In this document: positions 11,389 through 24,005 of the stretch, piece after piece
Position numbering within the stretch: position 1 is the stretch's first letter
Layout: every line of letters starts with the position of its first letter
Origin: Pogostemon cablin
Lineage: Eukaryota > Streptophyta > Magnoliopsida > Lamiales > Lamiaceae
Reading direction: 5' to 3'
DNA: 64,000 nucleotides
Assembly (NCBI GenBank): GCA_023678885.1
Contig: CM042982.1
Location: forward strand, 7,502,001-7,566,000
Notes under the pieces: generated by a model
The model's database searches: none
Seen by the model: the letters and a program-made list of their open reading frames with translations, nothing else
Told to the model about the DNA's origin: nothing
Translations under genes and position numbers: made by a program

Positions 11389-13923
11389 ATGATGGATGAA
11401 TATCAGGAGATGGAAAGGTTTGGTATGGATAATGATTATGAAGACGGCCAGTGGATTGGTGGTGAATTCTTTGGGAAGCGCAGGCAGAAACGCAATCAAA
11501 CCAAAGACGACATTCTGTATGGTGTGTTTGCTTCTGGCGACAGTGATTCCGATTCGTACGATGGGTTAGGGTCGAAGAAGCGCAGGAAAGATCTTTCAAA
11601 GAAGGCAGACTACTCAAAGCCAGTAAATTTTGTTTCGACAGGCTCTGTTATGCCGAGTCAGGAGATTGATCATATATCCAAGGAGGAAAATGAAGTATCT
11701 TGTGATGATATTGCCAGGCCTGTTGGCACCGGCCTTGGGTTTGGTGCTGGTTCTTCAAAGAAAATGGAAAAACGCGAGGTTGAGGATGAGGATGACTTCC
11801 TGCCCACTGCATTGGGGAAGAAGATCTCTGAAGGTGCCAAGTTGCGAGGGGTAAGGGAAAAGGAGAAGGCCATGCTAGCTAAGAAGTCATCTCAAGCTGG
11901 AAAGAGAGAAACTGATCCAACTGGTGTTGGTTCATTTGAGAAACATACGAAGGGTATAGGAATGAGATTGCTCGAGAAGATGGGTTACAAAGGAGGTGGC
12001 CTTGGAAAAAATGAACAGGGTATTGTGGCTCCTATTGAGGCGAAGTTGCGGCCCAAGAATATGGGAATGGGTTTCAATGACTATAAAGAGGCTACTCGTC
12101 CAGCGTTACAGGAATCAGAAGAAAAATCTGTCCCACTTCCCAACCAATCTTTAGAAGGTCGTTCAAAAGAGAAGCTCTGGTTAAAGAAGGCTTCAAAGAA
12201 AAAGGTTTATGTAACGGCTGAAGAACTGCTGGCTCAGAAGCAAGAGAAGGGTTTTGAAGTTGTTCAAAAGGTTTTTGACATGAGAGGACCGCAGGTTCGT
12301 GTTTTGACAAATTTGGAGAACTTGAGTGCAGAAGAGGAAGATAGGAAAAATGATGTCCCAATGCCGGAACTTCAGCACAATATCAGACTGATAGTTGACT
12401 TAGCTGAGCTTGACATACAAAAGATTGACAATGATCTGAGGAATGAGCGGGAAACTGTAGTGGCTTTACAGAAGGAAAAAGAGAAGCTGCAAAAGGAGTC
12501 TCGTGAACAGAAACAGCAGGATGAGAATATGGAGGAGATATTAGGTGTGCTGGACCAAATTGGCGAGAAGAGCTCATCAGGAGCATTGACTTTAGAATCA
12601 CTTGCAAAATCATTTGAAGATTTGCAGACAAGATATGCAGATGATTATACATTATGCAACTTATCATGCATTGCAAGCTCATATGCTTTGCCGTTATTTA
12701 TTAGAATATTCCAGGGATGGGATCCACTTCAGAATCCAACTCATGGAGTAGAAGTGGTCTCGATGTGGAAGAAATTACTCCAAGGTAAAGATTCATTTAG
12801 TATCTCTGGTATGGGATCTCCGTACTCACAGCTGCTTATGGAGGTTGTATTCCCTGCCGTGAGAATATCTGGCACCAATTCCTGGCAGGCACGGGATCCA
12901 GAGCCCATGCTTAGGTTTTTGGAGTCTTGGGAGGAAATTCTGCCTCCTCCCGTCTTACAAACCATACTCGACTTAATAGTTATGCCAAAAATATCAGCTG
13001 CTGTAGAATCTTGGGATCCACGTAGAGAAACTATTCCAATTCATTCTTGGATCCATCCTTGGTTACCATTGTTGGGGCACAAGTTAGAGAACTGCTATCA
13101 CACGATACGCAATAGATTGGCTAGTGTTCTTCATGCCTGGCACCCGAGTGATATGTCTGCTTATTACATATTGTCTCCTTGGAAAACAGTGTTTGATTCA
13201 GCCAGTTGGGAGCAATTGATGGTCCGATTTATCATTCCAAAACTTTTGGCTGTCATGCAAGATATACAAATAAATCCTGCCAATCAGAATCTTGACCAAT
13301 TCTATTGGGTACGAACGTGGGTGACCGCCATTCCTACCCATCACATGGTGCAGTTAATGGATTTGTTTTTCAATAAATGGCAAGAAGTCCTGTATCATTG
13401 GTTATGTTCAAAACCAAATTTTGATGAAGTGACTAAATGGTTTCTCGGCTGGAAAGACTTGCTTCCTCCAGAACTTCAAGCAAATGAACACATTCGACGC
13501 AGGATTAATCTTGGTTTAGAGATGATGAATCAGGCAGTTGAGGGCATGGAGGTGGTGCCTCCTGGTTTAAGGGAAAATCTGAGTTATCTGAGAGTGCGTG
13601 AACAAAGGCAGTTTGAGAGTCAGAAAAAAGCAGCTGCACAGCATCGTGCGTCTCCTGGTTTGGATGGTGGAGTTCAAGCAGAGGGTGGGAATGAGATGAC
13701 CCTGAAAGACATCATAGAAACTCATGCTCAGCTTAATGGGTTGCTGTTCAAGCCTAAACCTGGAAGAACTCAAGATGGGCATCAGATATATGGGTATGGT
13801 AACATAAGCATAATAGTGGACTTCCTCAATCAGAAGGTGTTTGCACAAACTGAGGACCGATGGACCAACGTATCTCTTGAGCAGCTGCTGGAGTTGCATA
13901 ATAGTTCTAAGTTGAAGCGATAA
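11389..13923 (+). CDS. STIPL1: Septin and tuftelin-interacting protein 1 homolog (spliceosomal NTR1-type G-patch protein)
   Basis: Nuclear protein that recruits and activates the Prp43-type helicase to take apart the intron-lariat spliceosome. In Arabidopsis the homolog (STIPL1/NTR1) is linked to clock gene splicing. One uninterrupted CDS of about 844 codons, close to the usual plant length. The N-terminal TIP_N region starts MMDEYQEMERFGMDNDYE and has an acidic/basic stretch with KKRRK near residue 62. The G-patch lies at about residues 184-230 (GIGMRLLEKMGYKGGGLGK...GIVAPIEAKLRP). A coiled-coil follows at about 350-395, then the GCFC domain, and the C-terminus ends in the conserved FLNQKVFAQTEDRW block. 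The open frame extends 22 codons upstream through the splice acceptor at 11369, so the ATG pair at 11389/11392 is the likely start. Gene context gives no further clue to function. Confidence 0.95.
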   Translation: MMDEYQEMERFGMDNDYEDGQWIGGEFFGKRRQKRNQTKDDILYGVFASGDSDSDSYDGLGSKKRRKDLSKKADYSKPVNFVSTGSVMPSQEIDHISKEENEVSCDDIARPVGTGLGFGAGSSKKMEKREVEDEDDFLPTALGKKISEGAKLRGVREKEKAMLAKKSSQAGKRETDPTGVGSFEKHTKGIGMRLLEKMGYKGGGLGKNEQGIVAPIEAKLRPKNMGMGFNDYKEATRPALQESEEKSVPLPNQSLEGRSKEKLWLKKASKKKVYVTAEELLAQKQEKGFEVVQKVFDMRGPQVRVLTNLENLSAEEEDRKNDVPMPELQHNIRLIVDLAELDIQKIDNDLRNERETVVALQKEKEKLQKESREQKQQDENMEEILGVLDQIGEKSSSGALTLESLAKSFEDLQTRYADDYTLCNLSCIASSYALPLFIRIFQGWDPLQNPTHGVEVVSMWKKLLQGKDSFSISGMGSPYSQLLMEVVFPAVRISGTNSWQARDPEPMLRFLESWEEILPPPVLQTILDLIVMPKISAAVESWDPRRETIPIHSWIHPWLPLLGHKLENCYHTIRNRLASVLHAWHPSDMSAYYILSPWKTVFDSASWEQLMVRFIIPKLLAVMQDIQINPANQNLDQFYWVRTWVTAIPTHHMVQLMDLFFNKWQEVLYHWLCSKPNFDEVTKWFLGWKDLLPPELQANEHIRRRINLGLEMMNQAVEGMEVVPPGLRENLSYLRVREQRQFESQKKAAAQHRASPGLDGGVQAEGGNEMTLKDIIETHAQLNGLLFKPKPGRTQDGHQIYGYGNISIIVDFLNQKVFAQTEDRWTNVSLEQLLELHNSSKLKR

Positions 13924-14591
13924 TGAGTTCCTCTTGTCCCTAGAAAAGGAATAACAGAACATTGCAGTTGAATTTGGTATCTGGTTACTGGTCTAATTCT
14001 TCTTTGCATTTACTCTTTTTGCATGGATGTAGATTGTAGAGTGTTAAGATTCACCTGAGAACTGTAGGTCAGGAATATTATGTTGAATTGTAGTATTCAC
14101 CTTCATTTCTTTGCCTACGAAGTTAATTAGTGAGTAGTATTTGTTTACTGGAGAATGTTATGTTATGACAAACTTTTTAGATGAGATTTGGTAATGATAT
14201 GAATATCAAGGTTTATGCCTTTGCTGTTTATTAGGAGGCTTGTGTTAGTAGTATAAACAACAGGTCACAGCTGGATCTTCACCCCAAATCATCATCACTG
14301 CTCTTTTCTATTATTGCTTTGATTTCTCCTACACATTTCTCCACACAACATTCAAACAAAATCTCACATTTACTCCTATAAATATAACCCATTTCAACTT
14401 TCATTATTTTTTCTTCATTCTCAATTTAGGTAATTTTTTGTCTAATTTTTTTTAACTTTTCTAAGAGTAATAGTATAAGTATGATATAAACTTGTGAATT
14501 AATCCAGAATTTGGCTTAAATGGTACCCCTTCACCCCCTATATAATGCACGTATTTTTGTATACGTAGGTTGTATAAAAATGTAAAAGTTA
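13924..14591. other. STIPL1 3' UTR and short intergenic
   Basis: Follows the TAA stop; the first 200-300 bases are probably 3' UTR. Nothing else was recognised before the MITE cluster. Confidence 0.4.
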
Positions 14592-14886
14592 CTCCCTTCG
14601 TCCCAGAAATACATTCGTGTATTTTCTGGCACGAAATTTAAGAAAAGTAACTTTTTGGTAGTGTGAGGTAAGAAAGAGAAGGAGTATTTTGGGTAATTTA
14701 GTAGAATAAAGAGTATGATATAGTTGACTTTAAATAGATTGTGTGCAAAAAGAAAGTGACATTTTTGTAATATTGTAATATTGTAAGGTTATTGATATTG
14801 TGTATTGTTTCCATTTTTAGGGGGTGAAAGTATTCTTGGGACGGACCAAAATGGAAAGAGTGAATATATTCTTGGGACGGAGGGAG
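14592..14886. mobile_element. Stowaway-type MITE
   Basis: Termini CTCCCTTCGTCCCAGAAATA and CTTGGGACGGAGGGAG, flanked by TA. An internal second copy of TATTCTTGGGACGGA shows a 3'-terminal duplication. Confidence 0.8.
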
Positions 14887-14938
14887 TATTTAAATGTGAG
14901 TAAAAATTGAGTATTTTAAATAATTTCATGAAAAAAGT

Positions 14939-15205
14939 CTCCCTCAGTTCGCTTTCAAGGGTTCCATTTTACCATTTATGGTGTTCGTACCCAAGGGTCT
15001 CGTTTTCATTTATGTACAATGAGGGACCCACTAATAATACTCCCACTAACCTTAAATGTATTTGCAAATTACCCATTTGCCCCTCCTCATATTAATAAGG
15101 TGGATGGGTAAAAAGGTAAAACTTACACATTACACATTAAATAACAATACTCCTTAATCTCCATGCCCAAAAACAAATGATACCCTCAAAAGCGGACGAA
15201 GGGAG
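14939..15205. mobile_element. Stowaway-type MITE
   Basis: Termini CTCCCTCAGTTCGCTTTC and AAAGCGGACGAAGGGAG. The interior is of the CCCACTAATAATAC type, different from the neighbouring copy. Confidence 0.75.
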
Positions 15206-15529
15206 TATATAGAGTTATTGAAATGTGCACAAAATGTATTTTTTCATTTTAAGAACGTGAATAAGCGTGAGACGGATAAAAAAAAACCTACTATATAATT
15301 TGCGAATGAGAGACTCTCTTGTAAGACGGATTTGAGATGAATCGATTCATCACTAAAGTATGCTTATAACATGTTAAAATCATACTTAGATGCATACTCT
15401 AGAAAACATACTTTAACAACCATTAAACATTTTTTTATCTAAATAATAAACATACGTTTCACAAACCGTCTCACGTTAGTAACGTCTCACAAGAGACTTT
15501 GTCTTTGCGAATGGGAGGAGTAATTAATA

Positions 15530-15765
15530 CTCCCTTCGTCCGCCTACATCTTGCTATTTTGGACATCTTCACCAAAGGTATATATTTGGACATTTGCACC
15601 AAAGGTATACATTTTCCTTTCTAAACACGAACCCACACACATTACTAATACATTTAATATATGAGATTCACACACCTCACTAATACAATAACTTATACAT
15701 TAAATAATAATACTCTTTAATCCATATACAAAAAACAAATGTATACCTATTGAGCGGACGGAGAG
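15530..15765. mobile_element. Stowaway-type MITE in the BOLA4 promoter region
   Basis: Termini CTCCCTTCGTCCGC and GAGCGGACGGAGAG. Its right end is 114 bp upstream of the BOLA4 ATG, so it may form part of the promoter or 5' UTR. Confidence 0.75.
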
Positions 15766-15878
15766 TGTAGTTGAGATTAAAAAAAAAAGCACTATTTATT
15801 CAGAAGGCATCCAAGGCCACAGGGGGTTTGAGGAAGCGAAGTCGGCTCTGTAGTCTCAAACTCACAAAATCCAATCAA

Positions 15879-17581
15879 ATGGCCGCCAAGATGCTGCTTA
15901 TCCGCCCTAACGTGGCGGCCTTGTGTTTCGCTGGATGCCGTTCCCGTGCCTTCCCGTTGCTCCGGCGAACGCCGCCCACGGCCAACTTTAACCTCTCCGC
16001 TGATCCATCATTCTTCACTGCGAGGCCTCCTCTCTCCTGCTTTTCTTCTCCGATACGGCGGAATTTCTGCATCCGAGCGACGGCTGATTCTGAAAATCAA
16101 ACCGCCATTGAAGCTCTGATAGAATCCATGGAGAAGAAGGTCACTGACTGTGTTTCATTTTTACTTACTTATTCACTATATATATTACTTATTCATTCTG
16201 CAGTTAATTTGATTCTCCACCACCAACGATACGGAGGAAATTGAATCAAAATCCATAACATATATATATATATATATATTATGGATTTTGATTCAATTTC
16301 CTCCGTATCGTTGGTGGTGGAGAATCAAATTAACTGCAGAATGAATAGTTTTTACTTTTTTTTTACATAGGTTTTTAGCAACTCATAGATAACACTTCAC
16401 ATCATAAGAGGTAAAGCTAAGGCACCAGATTAAAAAAATGAATGCTAAGAGTAATAAATTTCTGCCCAGTTAATGAGGTAGGGTAAGAGGTCGTATGATG
16501 CATCAATATTTGCTTTGAAGCATTGTAATTTTGGGAAGAGATTGATCACCGATGAACAGGGAGGGTGCAGAACCATTTCAATGTGGGTAAATAATTATCA
16601 GAGATTGTACTCTAATAATTATTTGGATGAGTTATCTGCAAAACTGAAAACTTATTTCTTGGGTTCCATCAATGAGCTCTTCTTTTACTTAATAACTTAA
16701 CATATATGTGATCTTTTAGGGCCTGGTTTTCTCTTTTGCTTTTTTAGTTTCTACAAAATGAGATAAACATAGTAGGCAGTAATCATTATCCAACTTTTCT
16801 TTATATATAGATTGGTTTTAATACTTAATTCTTAGGCTATTAAGCTGGGCTTATTCGAAAATGGTCCAAATTTAATTTTGTTTTGAAACAGACTCTATGC
16901 TCTCCTAGATTTGTATGCAATTATCTTTGTTTTCCTTTGTGCTGATCATTTATTTATTTATTATTTTGAGAAAATTGTAGTGTAGTTCTATGGTGTTTCC
17001 CTGCCCTTGTGCTGATCATTTATTTATTTATTTACTTTTAGAAAGTTGTAGTGCCCTCCCAAGCCACCCTGACATATTGATGAAGTACTCAGTATTTTTC
17101 AACATTATGTACTAATTTCATTAATGGAATTAGTAATTTTTCAACTTTATATTTTTCTCCACGTTTGATTATCTAATATTCTAAATACTGTTAATATGTG
17201 TTCTTGTTAGATCAAGGAAAATTTAAGTGCCGAATCTGTTATTGTGAAGGATGCCTACGGTGACGGTCGCCATGTTAGGTGAGGCTTACATGTATTTTGT
17301 GACATTGAAGTCCTATTCTTGTAGCCTATTACATATTTTCATCAGAAACTCCGTGCACATGTTTGTTTCAATGCGGTAAATGCTTTTCTCCACTACATTA
17401 ATATTGTGCACATGTTTGCAGCATAGAAGTGATCTCTTCTGCATTTGAGGGGCAATCTTCGGTAAACAGGCAGAGGATGGTTTACAAGTCGATATGGGAA
17501 GAGCTACAAGAGAAAGTGCATGCTGTCGACCAGATGATCACCCACACTCCTTCTGAGGCAGCATCAGGGAAGTCATCATGA
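15879..17581 (+). CDS. BOLA4: BolA-like protein, BOLA4 type, plastid/mitochondrial
   Basis: Small BolA-fold protein that pairs with monothiol glutaredoxins around a shared Fe-S cluster, in organelle iron-sulfur maturation. Exons are 15879-16139, 17211-17278 and 17422-17581 (GT-AG introns; junction phases 0 and 2), giving 162 residues. Residues 1-67 are rich in Ser/Arg with few acids, as in a transit peptide (FPLLRRTPP...FCIRATADSE). The BolA domain covers about 73-150: IEALIESMEKK, the VKDAYGDGRHV loop with the conserved His, IEVISSAFEGQSSVNRQRMVYKS and the helix around LQEKVHAVDQM. The FEGxSxVxRQRxVY signature is diagnostic. BOLA4 is chosen over BOLA1/BOLA2 because of the transit peptide and lack of a SufE domain. 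ATG 15879 was preferred because the open frame upstream lacks a Met with a transit-peptide-like context. Confidence 0.92.
16191..16346. repeat. Perfect 66-bp-arm inverted repeat in BOLA4 intron 1
   Basis: Arm 16191-16256 is the exact reverse complement of 16281-16346; the 24-base spacer is an AACATATAT...ATT run that can also pair. The result is a nearly complete 156-bp palindrome. Transcribed with the gene, it would form a perfect RNA hairpin. The arms resemble no MITE seen elsewhere in the window. Confidence 0.95.
16938..17060. repeat. Imperfect 70-bp tandem duplication in BOLA4 intron 1
   Basis: TGTGCTGATCATTTATTTAT begins at 16938 and again at 17008, each followed by a similar TTTTGAGAAAATTGTAGTG / TTTTAGAAAGTTGTAGTG stretch. 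Confidence 0.7.
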
Positions 17582-18284
17582 AAGTGCGTCTAAAGATTCT
17601 TAATACCGCATAGTTTTTGCAGCAGGGTCCTTGTATATATTGACTAATGACACTCTTATTCTTATGTGGTGTTCTCAATAAATTTGCAGTTTTGAGCCTT
17701 GGATTCATTCGAATGGACTCTGAAAAAGGTGCATCCCATTGTAGTGTTATTTACCCAGTTATGTTTTGCCCTCTGAGTAAATTGAATAATCATCGATTAA
17801 TTTTATGTTGTAGTAAAGTTCTACAGCAAAGATGCAAAAGAATATGTTCTGCATCTAGTAGAAATATTAGAACGTAATCATAAACAATATTTGGGAATTT
17901 TGTTTTGATATTTAATTGGTTCTTAAAATCTAACTTTCAAAATTTGGGTAGAATTGGCAAATTATGTGAACAAGGGCTGTGAAATTTGTATGTGTTCTGA
18001 TATTTATCACATTAATGAGGAAGAAGAACAAAGACGATGAGGTAGAAAACTAATACTAGAATGTTATTCAACCATATTAAGAGAGGCAAATACTTGTATA
18101 AATTGGTTTACATAGTTATGTGAACCTAGTAGTTTGTCATATATTAGGATTTTGTATTTATTCTTAGAGTTTAGAATATTTAAGGGTATAATTATCTTTA
18201 CAATTTTTAAATAGAAGTGTTAGCATGTAAATCGGGTTCATACCAGAATCACTCGTTACGAATACTATATTTAATTATAATCAA
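17582..18284. other. BOLA4 3' UTR and intergenic
   Basis: The first 250-300 bases after the stop are likely 3' UTR. The rest is AT-rich with no recognised feature. Confidence 0.4.
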
Positions 18285-18422
18285 ATGGTTTCTCCTTTAA
18301 CCTATCTTGAGAGCATGATTCACTTGGGGAAGCTCTTGAGAGGGCAATGGGATAAAATGCTCCCCACACTCAACGAGACACGGCTTAACATGTTCATTGC
18401 ACAAGAGGCGACGATCATGTAA
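18285..18422 (+). other. Small unassigned ORF, 45 codons
   Basis: ATG at 18285, TAA at 18420-18422. The product has a protein-like mix (LESMIHLGKLLRGQWDKMLP). It lies between the convergent ends of BOLA4 and MAP65. It matches no family I recognise and may be a gene fragment or chance. Confidence 0.2.
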
Positions 18423-18971
18423 GCGGCCTCGTCTTTACAGTCTTGATACTCCTACTACAGGCATATTAAATTATGCTCAAGGGGTAGCCTTAAATCATCT
18501 AGTTTCACAATGAGCTAAATCAATATTTGTAAAACGACAACAGACAGGTACATCAAAAGTTAGCAACACCAGCAAACATATATACACCATACAAAGAAAT
18601 CTGAATAAAACATGGAAAAAGGTGACTAAACTGCTATCTCCAACATAATATTTGCAATTAGTTAATCCCTATACTAGCATCTCAACACCTGATAAATAAA
18701 ATCAGCAAGACGCAAGTTAAATAAAGCGCGGCAGCCAACGTCCTTCCTTCATCTTTTCATAGCGTACATACACCTATATTCACAAGCTTCTACCCATTCC
18801 TTTCAATGGGCTACCTCATCTTCACTGTAGACCACTTGATCTGCAAAACTAATTCAGCTTAAATGAGCCTGTCGGAATGCAATAACCATACTCCTCTCTT
18901 TCTCAATGAAACATTATTAGTACAAGAATCCAGCAGTGAATTAGTAGAACAAACCTTACTAAGCCAACTCT

Positions 18972-21900
18972 TCAACTTTGAGGAGACTCAGGCTCTGAAC
19001 CAAAAACTGAAGAAAATGACATGGTATCTTCTTTTGGTATGGCGACAAAGTTTAGAGGGGCAGTAGACAGCCTTCTCATTTCCTTGAAATGACCATTTTG
19101 GCGTCCAGAATAAGAACGGGGAGTGAGGAGCTCCGGTGTTGCACTGCCAACTGAGTTCCGACGGGGTGAGGGAGTCACCGATCCATTTCCATATGCTCGG
19201 CATCCATTTGGCTTCCTGAAGCTGTTACTTCTCCTGGGACTCGGTTTAGACCCGTATATAGATTCTTTCTCAGCAAGAAGCATATCTTGCAGTTTCTTCT
19301 GATCCTGAATTGGAGAACCCAGAAAGAGTAGAACAATATCAGTACTAAACACCTCCATGATGTCATGATACCGAGTACATTAGATAATGAATATTTAAGG
19401 CTTTGGCTCGATACTAGTATTAAATATAAAAGTTAATCATATGATATCATAAACAAACACTATAAACAAAGAATCTAAGCCTTAATTTTGTTTCTATTTG
19501 TCGTCTTCTTGAAAAGAACAAAATTATAATTAAAGAATCTAGTACCCGGGCTCGCTTCTTCTCCTCTCCCTTCTGTAATCTGGTTTGTTTGTAATCTTCA
19601 AGAATAGATACCAAGCGCACCTGCATACCACAGGAGGATACCATTAGTTAAGTATTCAAAAAACTTGAAACAGCTTGATAAGTTTTTAATAACTCACCCC
19701 ATCATAGAGAAACAGTTTTTGTTTCTCATCTTCCCAAGCTATTGTCTTGCTAATCAGATTTTCCACCATAACTGAGAAACATAAGAGTATTACCTCCAGA
19801 GTTATGATTGGCTCAGGCAAAGAAAGACATTACTTGGGTCCTTAAGAGTACCTGGAATCTTATTTATCATGATCCTAGCTTTCTCTGCACGCTTCAGATT
19901 TACGTGACTGCCTCTTCCAGAACTGTAACGGTTCTCATCCTAGAAATCAACAAATGAAATTAGAAATCTTAGGGATAAAATACTTGTATCTACTAGCTGC
20001 ACGCTCTGAACATGTGAAATCTGATGTTCCATGATAAGCACATCATAAAATTCAATCCTAACGTATTACAATGTTTAAATAACAAATGTTCTTTTGCAAT
20101 CCTATTCTAGCTGACCGTTTGTTTAAATTATTGTCATTTTTAGATTACTTGATTATAGTCTTCAAGCCACTTTTCCTCATCACATGCAGAAAGCCATCTG
20201 TCTATCTTGTCCATTATTTCTTTACGGCTCAAGGCTTCATCTCTGGCTTTACATATTTGTGTCTCAATGTTAGCCAAGAGTTCACATGGGTCCACCAAAC
20301 CTGCAGTGTATTACAATTCCCAACTTTCAACTTACTAACAATATAGAGGGAGAGAGAATATAGCAAAATTAATTACCAGAATCTATTAATGCATTGGTTT
20401 TGTCAACAGCTGTGCTTGGATCAGGTTGAATATGGCATTTACAGCACATATCCTCTAACTCTGACCTTCTCTTCATAACAAGTTCCTTCATCCTACTTGC
20501 TTTCAATTTTGTGAGCCTCTCAACCTCTGAAGATACCTGTGATAGTTGACATCACAAGTTACTCAATGTTGGTTTGGACTACTCATGGAAAGAAGCAGCA
20601 CATATAGGCGAATATGTCGTTTACATACCTGATCAATAATCTCCAGTGAAAGAGCACCAGGTTTTACAATTTCTGGTTCTAATGAACCAAGGATTGAAGT
20701 AATCCTCAAGAAGGTAACTCTCTCTTCTTTTGGTGTGTCCATCAAGTTCCAGAGTTCAGAGAGAGACCCAGCAACATCTTTCAGCTGCAGCAACCACAGT
20801 TTTCAATGAGCAAGAGAAAAAGACATTCACACTCATGATTATCCACAAGATTACTAGAGGCAAAGTACCTTTTGAAACCGAAATTTTCTCTCTGTTTTCA
20901 ACCCCTGGATAGCCTGAGCAAGCCCCTCTAGAGTGCTATCACTAATATTTGTGACCTGCTCCATGCTTGATCCTTGCAAGCCTGGGTGAACATCATTTAC
21001 AACTTTGCCAAAATCTAAAGTTAGGACGCCAGTCAAGGTATGCACTTCATTAACGTAATCCAAAACTTTTTGGACACGTTCAGACTGCAAAGCAGAGCAA
21101 GAAATAATAGTTTAGAGAGCACTCTTGGCACATCAGTAATGTTACTGGAAACTCATGTTGGCACTAAAAATCAATCAGGAATTTCTACAATGAATTTTTC
21201 AACTGAAGCACCAAAGATAGAATGTAGGAGAAAGTTCTCCCAAGAGCATAATAATAAAATGAATACAGGATTAATATAAATTCACCAGATATCACTGCTC
21301 ATAGAGAATCACATTGTAAATGATAACATTAGCAACATGGAGAACGCAGGCAGAATTTTTTTTGGAGACATTTTAAGGCAAAATATGATGTATAATGCTG
21401 TTAAGAAAAAAGTTGGAAGTTCTAGAATTAATTACTATTACTTTCATTCTATTCTTGAGGCATTTGAATTGAAAGAAGCTGATTCTCCCTGTAGCTGCAG
21501 CATACACAGGCAGTAGATACACTGTACAATCACAGTCACATTTACTATTGCTAGTTGATGCCTGGTGGTCATTTCAAGTCAAGGATCTGATAAATTAATG
21601 TCCTTAGCATTAACATTTTCATGTTACCGTCCTTTACAGACAGGAGTATTTTTGTCTCTAACACACACAGAAGGATGAATTTGTCCCATGCATGCTTGTA
21701 AGTGAGCCCTGAGCATCTTTTCAAATGGTGCAAACTAGAAAGAATTGGATCATCTGGTGTTTATTGGAGCGATGGCAACTTAAGGGAAATGAAAAAAACA
21801 ATTATATGAGCTGTTTATGACATTTTCCCATGTTAGGAAGTTCAAGGTGAAGAAGAGAAGTTCAGCAGGTGTTGAAAACTTCTAAACATTAGCTATTGGA

Positions 21901-23935
21901 AATTTTTGTTAAATTTAGAACATGAATACATTTGGATATCAAAATGTTTTGAGACTAAATTCATACCAACATCAAGGCAACAAGAAGTTAGATATTTTAA
22001 TTTACTTAAAAAACCATGTACTTATTTTGATCAAACTTTATTGTTAACTAGACAGAATATTGCATACCTTCTCCTTCTGCAAAGAACGGAGGTTTGATTG
22101 ATACTCCACAAGCTTTCTTAGTGACAAGTCTTGTTCTTCTAGATTCAAGACACTCAAGGAACTGACAGCATGACCATATCCAGATATCTCATTTGTGATC
22201 TTCTCGATTTGAGACTTTATATCTGCAAATTGCTTCATTCTTTCATCTTTTTTTTGTTTTAAGTCTTCTGCTAATGGTGTGACAGAGGCCAGTTGTCCCT
22301 TCAAAGATTTTGCTTTCTTGTCCAGTTGGACCTGTCAAGTTCAATATGAGCTATTGTTTTAACCAAAAATTTGAGTTAACAACAGTAACAAATGGTGCCA
22401 TGTTTCTATCTTACATCGCCAATTACATGATGCATCTTTCATAAAACAAAAAAATTATATACATACATATATAGTTGAACCCACAAGAGGATATAGTCAG
22501 GGGCCCTCAATCATAGGTTAAGATATAACTACATGTTCAACTTGACACATAATATGGAATGAAATGTTGAGGTAACCGAATCTTTCTTTAATAGGACATT
22601 TGTAGTTTCATTTAGATTAAAGAAAGAACATTGCCTCGTTTTTCAAAGTTTGTAAACAACATGTAGAAGAATAGTTTGACGCTAATGCACAATACTGAAT
22701 CTTGTGCCAGTCACTATAAAAACCTTATTTATGGGAATAGAACCAGAGACATTTAAGAATAGTAAAGAATTCTTGAAGATGCTGATATTATATAAAAACA
22801 TGAAGCAAGGATACAATAAACCTACTAATTCTAGGGTTTTGTAGATTCTCCAAAAAACCTTTGAAGTATATACAGTATATGGCAATGCATTGGCTAACCA
22901 TCGATTTCTTTTAGTTTTTCACTTTTACATTTTTAGTGTCCTTATGACTAATATTCACCACACAACTTACCATAAATGCAAAAAACTTTAATGATAGAAA
23001 AGCTTTAAATTAATTTCTCAACTCATTAACAAGGGGCCATAAAATGGACAACAGAAGCACTGGTTACTATAAAGGCGAAAGACACTTCATTACCGGTGAA
23101 TTTACATTGAGTTCTCCAAGTGTTGCCATAAGCATTGCAATCTCAGCTTCCTTGGCAGCAATAGACTGATGAAGACAAGCCTTAGCATTTGCAGCCTCAT
23201 CGACTTTTTTCCTGTAGATTTCCAAGCATTCTCTCTCAAGCTCCATTAACATGCGTTCCTTATCAGCTTCAGTCTCCCCAATTTCAGTCCATAGTTGCTG
23301 CTCATCAGAAAACAGAGGTACTTAGGATGCCACTTGCATGATTTTTCCTCAAGAAAATAATAAGATCACGAAAATTTATGAACTTGGTTTACACTATTTC
23401 TGGCATACCCACATAATAGACAATTCTAAACAATGAAATTTTTGGTTAAACACAAATGGAAAAGTAAGAGCTAATATAAATCCTTGTTCAGTCATAATAT
23501 CATATCATAAAATTAAAAAGAGGAACTTTCTAAGAGAATCTATCTATCTAACATATAGTTTTCTTCATGATAGTGCTATCAACTCTTCATGACCGTATAA
23601 AAGTGTTTAAAAAAAAAAAAAAATCTTTGTCGCCAAAATGATGAACTCATAAATGAATAACTAAAGATGATGAAAAGCCTATCTTAAGACTCCAATCATT
23701 ATCCTACAAAGTTAAACAGGGAGGCAAAATCAAAAGTAAAAACTGAATTTAAAGGAAAAGTAAAAGGAAAACCCCTTAGAAATTAAACAAGAACAACATG
23801 ATTTATCTTTAAATAAACATATAAATTCCCTCGAGAAACCTTCAAGGTAATCAAAAAGAAAAATTGCACCTGCAGCAGAAAACTACTACAAATTCAACTT
23901 TTCCAACAACACAGAAGCTATTTGGGGGATATAAC

Positions 23936-24005
<70 letters not shown>

